Part shown: piece by piece, positions 23,614-29,232 of the stretch
How positions within the stretch are numbered: position 1 is the first letter of the stretch
How the letters are laid out: every line of letters begins with the position of its first letter
Assembly: GCA_017466065.1 (NCBI GenBank)
Contig: JAFTUV010000030.1
Location: 1-29,232, forward strand
Origin: Bacteroidaceae bacterium
Lineage (GTDB): Bacteria; Bacteroidota; Bacteroidia; Bacteroidales; Bacteroidaceae
Direction of reading: 5' to 3'
DNA length: 29,232 nt
Notes under the pieces: model-generated
Databases searched by the model: none
What the model was told of the DNA's origin: nothing
What the model saw: the letters and a program-made list of their open reading frames with translations, nothing else
Program-made: the position numbers and the translations under genes

Positions 23614-25056
23614 TTACTCTTTTTTCTTAATCTCGGCTTCGAAACGTCGGGCTGCTTCGTTGCTCTCGGTACATGCACATGGGCCGGTGATGCAACCGCC
23701 GGGGCACGACATAACCTCTACCATCTTGCCGGGGCATTTACCTGTTTTTGCGTATGCACGCAACAGGCCTATGTTCTTCTTGTTAAGGTCGGCAATAACC
23801 AAACCCTCCAATTCTTCTGCTCCAAGCAGGTTTTTTACAGCGGTGAATACGCCGCCGGTCTTTGCAAAGCCATGAGCATCTTTGCATGCGCTCTCTTCGG
23901 GGGTGAAGGGTGGACAATCGTCGATGTTTATACCCAAACCCTCGAAAACCGAATCGAGTTCGCGGAATGTCCATACAAAATCGACATTGTCGTGTTCGCG
24001 ACATTCTGCTTTTTTCGAGGCGCATGGTGCTATGAAGACGTTTATTCCGTCGGGATGTTTTTTGCGTGCATACTCGGCTGTATATACCATGGGCGACGCT
24101 GTTGTGGAAACATATTTGACGAGGTCGGGGATATGTTTGCGTGCAAGGTTCACATAGGCGGGGCAGCAACTTGTGGTCATGAACGGTTGGCCCTCTTCCA
24201 TCTTCTCCTTGAACTCCTCCGATTCGCGGCGTGTTGTCTCTTCGGCGCCGTATGCCACTTCAATAATGTCGCTGAAGCCGGCTGCTTTAAGTGCTCCGAA
24301 TACCTGCTCGATGGGCTTGCCGAATTGTGCAAGAACAGCCGGGGCAACCATTGCCACAACTTTCTTTCCGGCTTTCATACGTTTAAGTACATCGAATACC
24401 GAACATTGGTCGAAGATGGCACCGAAAGGACATGCATTAAGACACTTGCCGCAGTAGATACATTTGTTGGGGTCGATGTGCTCTATTCCGTATTCGTCTT
24501 TTGATATAGCTTTTACGGGGCAGGCCTCTTCACAGGGTACAGGCATGTAGATAATTGCATGGTAGGGGCATACCTGGTGGCATTTACCGCAACTTATACA
24601 TTTGTCGTGGTCGATGTGTGCTTTGCCTTCTTTGTCGTATGAAATAGCATCTTTGGGGCAATTTACGTAACAGGGTCGGGCTGCACACCCGCGGCAAAGA
24701 TTCGAAATTTCGTAATTGATTTTTACGCACGATGAGCACGCTTCGTCCATAACGGTAAGGATTTTCTTGCCGGGGGAGATATTGTCGCGGTCGTACATGC
24801 GTTGAGCATAGCTTTTAAGGCTTTCGGCTTCGTCTTTTTCGTCGCTCATATCGAAACCGAGCATTGCCATGATTTTATACTTTGTAACCGCACGCTCCTT
24901 GTGTATGCAGCAACGACCTTGCGGCTTTGATGTTCTCGGATGCAACTCGATGGGCAGGTGGTCTATTTTGTCGAGCAGTTGATCTTCTTTCCACATCTTT
25001 ACAAGCTCGGCCAACAGACGATACCTAACGAACATAATGTTGTTGTTGTATGCCAT
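23614..25056 (-). CDS. [FeFe] hydrogenase, monomeric, group-B-like
   Basis: This 480-residue iron-sulfur enzyme interconverts protons and H2, probably with ferredoxin, in fermentation. The N-terminal half carries Cys clusters for several [4Fe-4S] centres: CSSC (107-110), CRGC to CPKD (121-134), CISCGKCHQVCP (153-164) and CIYCGKCLNACP (199-210). H-cluster motifs are L1 TSCCPAY (295-301; Cys298 ligand, Cys297 proton relay by homology), L2 APCASKKAE (343-351; Cys345), and L3 EVMSCPGGCITGPC (447-460; Cys451, Cys455). Tyr in L1, Ala before PC in L2 and GPC rather than GGG in L3 fit the group B pattern. It is divergent from hydE. Confidence 0.92.
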   Translation of the reverse strand: MAYNNNIMFVRYRLLAELVKMWKEDQLLDKIDHLPIELHPRTSKPQGRCCIHKERAVTKYKIMAMLGFDMSDEKDEAESLKSYAQRMYDRDNISPGKKILTVMDEACSSCVKINYEISNLCRGCAARPCYVNCPKDAISYDKEGKAHIDHDKCISCGKCHQVCPYHAIIYMPVPCEEACPVKAISKDEYGIEHIDPNKCIYCGKCLNACPFGAIFDQCSVFDVLKRMKAGKKVVAMVAPAVLAQFGKPIEQVFGALKAAGFSDIIEVAYGAEETTRRESEEFKEKMEEGQPFMTTSCCPAYVNLARKHIPDLVKYVSTTASPMVYTAEYARKKHPDGINVFIAPCASKKAECREHDNVDFVWTFRELDSVFEGLGINIDDCPPFTPEESACKDAHGFAKTGGVFTAVKNLLGAEELEGLVIADLNKKNIGLLRAYAKTGKCPGKMVEVMSCPGGCITGPCACTESNEAARRFEAEIKKKE

Positions 25057-25125
25057 GTTTTATTTATATTTCTTTTAAAGTTGTTTAAATTTGCGGTAAA
25101 AATATAAAAAAACAGTCGAATTTTG

Positions 25126-25133
25126 TAATTTTG
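25126..25133 (+). promoter_or_regulatory. Candidate -7 box for hydEGF
   Basis: TAATTTTG matches TAnnTTTG and would give a leader of about 20 nt before hydE. A second candidate, TATCTTTC at 25137-25144, is close to consensus. No well-spaced TTTG -33 element accompanies either, so this is tentative. The 106-bp divergent region must hold promoters for both hydE and the hydrogenase gene. Confidence 0.35.
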
Positions 25134-25162
25134 TGCTATCTTTCTTTTGAAAATATTGAAAA

Positions 25163-26221
25163 ATGTCTGGAAACAGTAATTTAAGCATAATAGACAGGCT
25201 GGCCGGTGGGGCAGAAGTTACCCGCGAGGAGTGGCGTGTGTTGCTTACCTCCTTGTCGCCCAAGGAGCAGTTGCTGTTGCACGAGAGAGCGAGAGGTGTG
25301 GCTGTTTCAAATTTTGGACAAGGAATATATGTGCGTGCTCTTCTTGAGATAAGTTCTTATTGTCGCAATAATTGTTTTTATTGCGGGTTGCGATGCTCAA
25401 ACAGTAGTGCACAAAGGTATCGACTGACAAAAGAAGAGATATTGGATTGTTGCTGCGAGGCTGATAAACTTGGCTTCAATACTTTTGTGTTGCAGGGTGG
25501 CGAAGATCCAAAGCAGGATGATGCATGGGTGGCCGACGTGGTTGCTGCCATACGTACCGCATATACCGACAAGGCTATCACTCTGTCGCTTGGCGAACGA
25601 GGTGAAGAGGGGTACAGGATGCTTAAGATGGCCGGTGCCGACAGGTATCTGCTGCGTCACGAGACGCGTGCCGATGAGCATTATTCGCAATTACATCCAT
25701 CGACAATGAGTGGCGAGAGGCGCAGAAACTGCTTGCGTACATTGAAAAGCCTTGGCTATCAGACGGGTAGTGGCATGATGATAGGCTCGCCGCATCAGAC
25801 GGTGGATAATATTGTAGACGATTTCATCTTTCTTGAAGAGTTGCAGCCACAGATGATTGGTGTGGGGCCGTTTGTTCCGGCAAGTAACACTCCTTTTGAG
25901 CATTATGCTGCCGGGACAGTGGAGCAGACAATTCTTGTTGTATCTTTGTTGCGGTTGCGTTTCCCTCATGCACTGCTTCCGGCAACAACGGCTTTGTCGA
26001 CGATTCATCCACAGGGGATGGAGAGGGCGGTGCTTGCCGGCGCAAATGTGGTGATGCCTAATGTGTCGCCTATGAATGTACGTAGCAAATACAGCATATA
26101 CAATAATAAGATGAACAGCGGAACGCAGTCGGCACAACAATTGGCATTGCTCGAAGCAAGATTGAATGCCATTGGTTACCATATAGATTTTGGTCGTGGC
26201 GATTATAATGAACACAAATGA
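25163..26221 (+). CDS. hydE: [FeFe] hydrogenase maturase HydE, radical SAM
   Basis: The 352-residue radical SAM enzyme acts after HydG in building the H-cluster diiron subsite. The SAM cluster motif is CRNNCFYC (Cys67, Cys71, Cys74) with GLRCSN following, then LQGGED, TLSLGERG and RHETRADEHYSQLHP, all typical of HydE. Thr/Pro-rich VGPFVPASNTPF and the late MPNVSP segment complete the barrel. Its stop overlaps the hydG start as ATGA. It opens the plus-strand maturation operon hydE-hydG-hydF, back to back with the hydrogenase it serves. Confidence 0.95.
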   Translation: MSGNSNLSIIDRLAGGAEVTREEWRVLLTSLSPKEQLLLHERARGVAVSNFGQGIYVRALLEISSYCRNNCFYCGLRCSNSSAQRYRLTKEEILDCCCEADKLGFNTFVLQGGEDPKQDDAWVADVVAAIRTAYTDKAITLSLGERGEEGYRMLKMAGADRYLLRHETRADEHYSQLHPSTMSGERRRNCLRTLKSLGYQTGSGMMIGSPHQTVDNIVDDFIFLEELQPQMIGVGPFVPASNTPFEHYAAGTVEQTILVVSLLRLRFPHALLPATTALSTIHPQGMERAVLAGANVVMPNVSPMNVRSKYSIYNNKMNSGTQSAQQLALLEARLNAIGYHIDFGRGDYNEHK

Positions 26222-27645
26222 CGATTATGTATAACGTAAAATCAAAAACAGCAGAAGAGTTTATTAGTGATGCGGAGATTCGCGAAACCATGCAGTTTGC
26301 ACATGAACATTGCAACGACCGCAATCTTATAAAGCAAATAATAGATAAGGCTCGCAGTTTCAAAGGGTTGTCACATCGCGAAGCGGCAGTCCTGCTTGAA
26401 TGCGACCAACCCGATTTGGTTGATGAGATGTTTGCCCTTGCGAATGAAATCAAGCATCGTTTCTATGGCAACCGTATCGTGATGTTTGCACCGTTGTATC
26501 TTTCGAACTACTGTGTGAACGGATGTGTATATTGTCCTTATCATGCTAAGAACAAGAGTATCCGCCGTAAGAAACTTACACAGGAGGAGATTCGCAGCGA
26601 GGTTATTGCTCTGCAGGATATGGGGCATAAACGTCTTGCCATCGAGGCCGGCGAACATCCGTTACAGAATCCTTTGGAGTATATTCTTGAGAGTATTAAG
26701 ACAATATACGGCATAAAACACAAGAATGGTGCTATTCGAAGGGTGAATGTGAATATAGCAGCAACTTCGGTGGAGAATTACCGAAAATTACGCGATGCAG
26801 GCATCGGTACATATATCCTTTTTCAAGAAACATATAATAAGGAGAATTACGAGGCGTTGCATCCAACAGGGCCAAAAAGCAATTACGCCTATCATACCGA
26901 GGCCATGGACCGCGCCATGGAGGGTGGAATAGATGATGTAGGTATAGGTGTACTGTTCGGTCTCGAAACATACAGATACGATTTTGTAGGTCTGTTGATG
27001 CATGCCGAACACCTTGAAGCAACATACGGCGTCGGGCCGCATACAATAAGTGTTCCACGTCTTTGCATGGCCGATGACATAGATACCGCCGATTTTAAAA
27101 ATGCAGTTCCCGATGATGTTTTTTATAAGATTGTGGCTGTAATAAGAATTGCCGTTCCTTACACGGGCATGATAATATCCACACGCGAAAGTGAAAAGAG
27201 CCGCAGACGTTTGCTCGAGCTTGGAATATCGCAGATAAGCGGTGGCTCGCGTACAAGTGTTGGAGGATATGTAACCCCCGAGAGCGAGGAGGAGAACTCG
27301 GCGCAATTTGATGTTGCCGACCATCGTACACTCGACGAGGTGGTAGGTTGGTTACTCGACCTCGACCACATACCAAGCTTCTGTACTGCATGTTACCGCG
27401 AGGGGCGAACAGGTGATCGCTTTATGTCGTTGCTGAAAAACGGGCAGATTGCCAACTGTTGCCTGCCAAATGCTCTGCTGACGCTTAAGGAGTATTTGAG
27501 GGATTATGCATCACCTGCAGTGCGTGAGAAGGGCGAGGCGATGATAAAACGTTTGTTGGTTACCGTCCCGAATGAAAAGGCTCGTGCTACAGCGGCAAAG
27601 TATCTTGAAGCAATAGATGAGGGAGAGCGCGACTTCCGTTTTTGA
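26218..27645 (+). CDS. hydG: [FeFe] hydrogenase maturase HydG, tyrosine lyase
   Basis: This 475-residue radical SAM enzyme cleaves tyrosine to supply CO and CN- as an Fe(CO)2(CN) synthon. The N-terminal SAM cluster motif is CVNGCVYC (Cys99, Cys103, Cys106). The C-terminal auxiliary cluster motif is CTAC (389-392) with Cys414 and Cys415 further on. Intermediate blocks IEAGEHP, NVNIAATS, LFQETYN and SGGSRTSVGGY fit HydG. The ATG at 26218 overlaps the hydE stop; Met4 at 26227 is an alternative start. hydF follows 19 bp later. Confidence 0.95.
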   Translation: MTIMYNVKSKTAEEFISDAEIRETMQFAHEHCNDRNLIKQIIDKARSFKGLSHREAAVLLECDQPDLVDEMFALANEIKHRFYGNRIVMFAPLYLSNYCVNGCVYCPYHAKNKSIRRKKLTQEEIRSEVIALQDMGHKRLAIEAGEHPLQNPLEYILESIKTIYGIKHKNGAIRRVNVNIAATSVENYRKLRDAGIGTYILFQETYNKENYEALHPTGPKSNYAYHTEAMDRAMEGGIDDVGIGVLFGLETYRYDFVGLLMHAEHLEATYGVGPHTISVPRLCMADDIDTADFKNAVPDDVFYKIVAVIRIAVPYTGMIISTRESEKSRRRLLELGISQISGGSRTSVGGYVTPESEEENSAQFDVADHRTLDEVVGWLLDLDHIPSFCTACYREGRTGDRFMSLLKNGQIANCCLPNALLTLKEYLRDYASPAVREKGEAMIKRLLVTVPNEKARATAAKYLEAIDEGERDFRF

Positions 27646-27664
27646 AACAAACAACCGAATAATC

Positions 27665-28855
27665 ATGACAAAAATTGCACGTTCCAACCGTTATCATATA
27701 GCTGTGTTTGGCAGACGTAATGCCGGAAAATCTTCTCTGCTGAATGCGCTGGCCGGGCAGGATGTTTCGATAGTTTCCGATGTTCCCGGAACAACAACCG
27801 ATGTTGTGTGGAAAAATATTGAACTACCCGGGATTGGTGCCGCGGTAATTGGTGATACGGCGGGCTACGACGATGATGGTGAACTTGGTCTTATGCGTGT
27901 AGAGCGTACGCGACGGGCGGCAGGCAGAATAGACATGGCACTGTTTCTTCTGTCGGGAACACCCGAAGATATTTCGGCCGAGATTGAGTGGCGTGAGATG
28001 TTTGCCAAGGCTGATGTGCCTGTTATCTTTATGCTTGGCAAGTGTGATGAAGAAAGGAGTATAGGGGCTTTGTGCTCTGCGTGGAGCGAGAGGCTTGGCA
28101 GGGAGGTGTTTCCCGTATCTTCAAAGGATGGGTGTGGTGTATCATTGTTGCTCGAGAAGATGGCAGAGGTGTATAAAAAGGATGACAACATCGATGATAT
28201 AACATATACTCTTGCTAAAAAGGGTGATTTGGTTGTGCTTGTTATGCCGCAGGATGCACAGGCTCCAAAAGGTCGCTTGATACAACCTCAAGTTGCTACA
28301 CTGCGTAATTTGTTGGATAAGCATTGCTTGCCGCTTTGTTGTGCGCCCGAGGAACTGCCTAAGTTGCTTGCATCGCTTGCAGAGACTCCGGCACTTATAA
28401 TAACAGATTCGCAGGTCTTTTCACAAGTGCAGGCGTTGACTCCCGAAGGTTGCAAGTTGACATCATTTTCGGTGTTGATGGCACGCCACAAAGGGGATAT
28501 AGATACGTTTCGTATAGGGGCCGATGTTCTGAGGAATCTTAAACCGGATGCAAGAGTGCTTATTGCCGAGGCTTGCTCGCATATTCCGCAGAACGAGGAT
28601 ATTGGGCGCGTTAAGTTGCCGCGTCTGCTGCGCAAGAAGTTTGGCGAAGAACTGACGATTGAAATAGTCTCGGGGCATGATTTTCCCGACGACCTCTCGT
28701 CTTATGATGTGATAATACATTGCGGTGCATGTATGTTCACGCGCCGGCACGTGCTGTCGCGTATACGTATGGCAAAAGCACAGGATGTTCCCATCACCAA
28801 TTACGGAATAGCAATAGCTGCGCTTACGGGGATATTGGATAGGGTAGAGATGTAG
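27665..28855 (+). CDS. hydF: [FeFe] hydrogenase maturation GTPase HydF
   Basis: The 396-residue scaffold GTPase assembles the 2Fe precursor and delivers it to apo-hydrogenase. The GTPase domain (about 8-165) has G1 GRRNAGKS (16-23), G2 TT near 43-44, and G3 DTAG (64-67). G4 reads GKCD (125-128), with Gly for the usual Asn. The C-terminal cluster site CSH (304-306) and HCGAC (352-356) matches the family CxHx(n)HCxxC pattern. The frame is open 16 codons further back into hydG; MTKIARSN at 27665 is the start that fits other HydF proteins. It is the last gene of the hyd operon and no clear terminator follows. Confidence 0.94.
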   Translation: MTKIARSNRYHIAVFGRRNAGKSSLLNALAGQDVSIVSDVPGTTTDVVWKNIELPGIGAAVIGDTAGYDDDGELGLMRVERTRRAAGRIDMALFLLSGTPEDISAEIEWREMFAKADVPVIFMLGKCDEERSIGALCSAWSERLGREVFPVSSKDGCGVSLLLEKMAEVYKKDDNIDDITYTLAKKGDLVVLVMPQDAQAPKGRLIQPQVATLRNLLDKHCLPLCCAPEELPKLLASLAETPALIITDSQVFSQVQALTPEGCKLTSFSVLMARHKGDIDTFRIGADVLRNLKPDARVLIAEACSHIPQNEDIGRVKLPRLLRKKFGEELTIEIVSGHDFPDDLSSYDVIIHCGACMFTRRHVLSRIRMAKAQDVPITNYGIAIAALTGILDRVEM

Positions 28856-29100
28856 GTGTGTATGTGAATGGTATATTGTCTCTTCCGGAAATAGCAGATA
28901 TTCATGTTACCACGCTTCTACAATGTTTTATGCCGGCTCTCTCTGCTATATAGGAATATACTATTCTTTGCGATGTGTTGAATTTTTTGACATTTTTTTG
29001 TATGTTTGCACCATCATTGCATATAAAAGATGTAAAAACATAACGGTTTAGAAGTTGTTTAAATTTATATCCTTGAAATTTTTATAGGTCTTTTTTTAGT
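28856..29100. other. Intergenic region after hydF
   Basis: The stretch from the hydF stop to the second repeat has no credible gene. Its first 120 bp show no strong hairpin. A good promoter lies at 28978-29008, so the last 90 bp before the repeat are probably transcribed rightward. The AT-rich run at 29049-29100, including TTGTTTAAATTT (29055-29066), which also occurs at 25081-25092 in the hydrogenase divergent region, may belong to the repeat element. Confidence 0.5.
28978..29008 (+). promoter_or_regulatory. Promoter reading into repeat copy B
   Basis: TTG (28978-28980), a 20-nt spacer and TATGTTTG (29001-29008) give a perfect TAnnTTTG -7 box with a -33 element at normal spacing. Transcription from near 29014 would run through the repeat at 29101-29232. 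Confidence 0.65.
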
Positions 29101-29232
29101 ATGTTTTTTCATTTTTCAAAGGCGCATAGCGGGCTATGTAACTGCAAAAAAGGGAAAAACAGACAAAAAAGAACATAAAAAGGCAAGCATAACTCGCGTA
29201 TAATGTAAACATAATATTAGAAAGAAATTTAA
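29101..29232. repeat. Intergenic repeat, copy B (direct repeat of 1-132)
   Basis: It is in the same orientation as copy A, with 118 of 132 bases identical. The inverted repeat CATAGC (29125-29130) and GCTATG (29133-29138) is unchanged; most differences fall outside the hairpin core or in the 109-119 equivalent. The window ends inside or just at the end of it, so its downstream gene is not visible. Confidence 0.85.

Overview
The window looks like chromosomal DNA from a member of the Bacteroidales (phylum Bacteroidota). The evidence is a GT3-type glycogen synthase beside a compact GT35 phosphorylase, a V-type ATPase proteolipid, DUF4301 and DUF1573 proteins, lipoproteins with acidic residues after the lipobox Cys, promoter boxes of the TTTG-N20-TAnnTTTG type, and almost no Shine-Dalgarno sequences. 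I do not assign a genus. No rRNA, tRNA, CRISPR array, transposase or integrase was seen.

Layout. 1-132: a non-coding repeat that recurs at 29101-29232, so the window is bounded by two direct copies. 174-644: ntpK. 742-4989: a two-gene glycogen operon (synthase, phosphorylase) closed by a 20-bp perfect terminator hairpin. 5206-6231 (-): a LacI-type regulator with operator-like palindromes at its promoter. 6433-12297 (+): an accessory envelope region holding a transglutaminase-like membrane-anchored protein, an O-antigen-ligase-like protein with a TPR tail, two paralogous lipoproteins with an almost identical core, and a third unrelated lipoprotein. 12468-12899 (-): a secreted DUF1573 protein. 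12995-15208 (-): a RelA/SpoT enzyme whose hydrolase site is eroded. 15338-16855 (+): DUF4301. 16920-23469 (-): phoH-purC, then aroE, an LtaS/MdoB-like phosphotransferase and a short DXS. 23614-28855: a group-B-like [FeFe] hydrogenase (-) divergent from its three maturases hydE-hydG-hydF (+). 28856-29232: an intergenic region with a strong promoter match leading into the second repeat copy.

How the parts work together. Most of the window is core metabolism: glycogen storage and use, shikimate, purine and isoprenoid precursor synthesis, stringent response, and fermentative H2 metabolism with its complete H-cluster assembly set. The accessory segment 6433-12297 is the least explained part. Its first three genes are translationally coupled or 10 bp apart. 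They join an extracytoplasmic cysteine-protease-fold protein, a polytopic glycan ligase or polymerase-like protein, and a lipoprotein whose first third has been duplicated next door with a different, short tail. The flanking repeat pair, which can form a small hairpin and may be transcribed as a leader, is the other feature that ordinary annotation does not explain.
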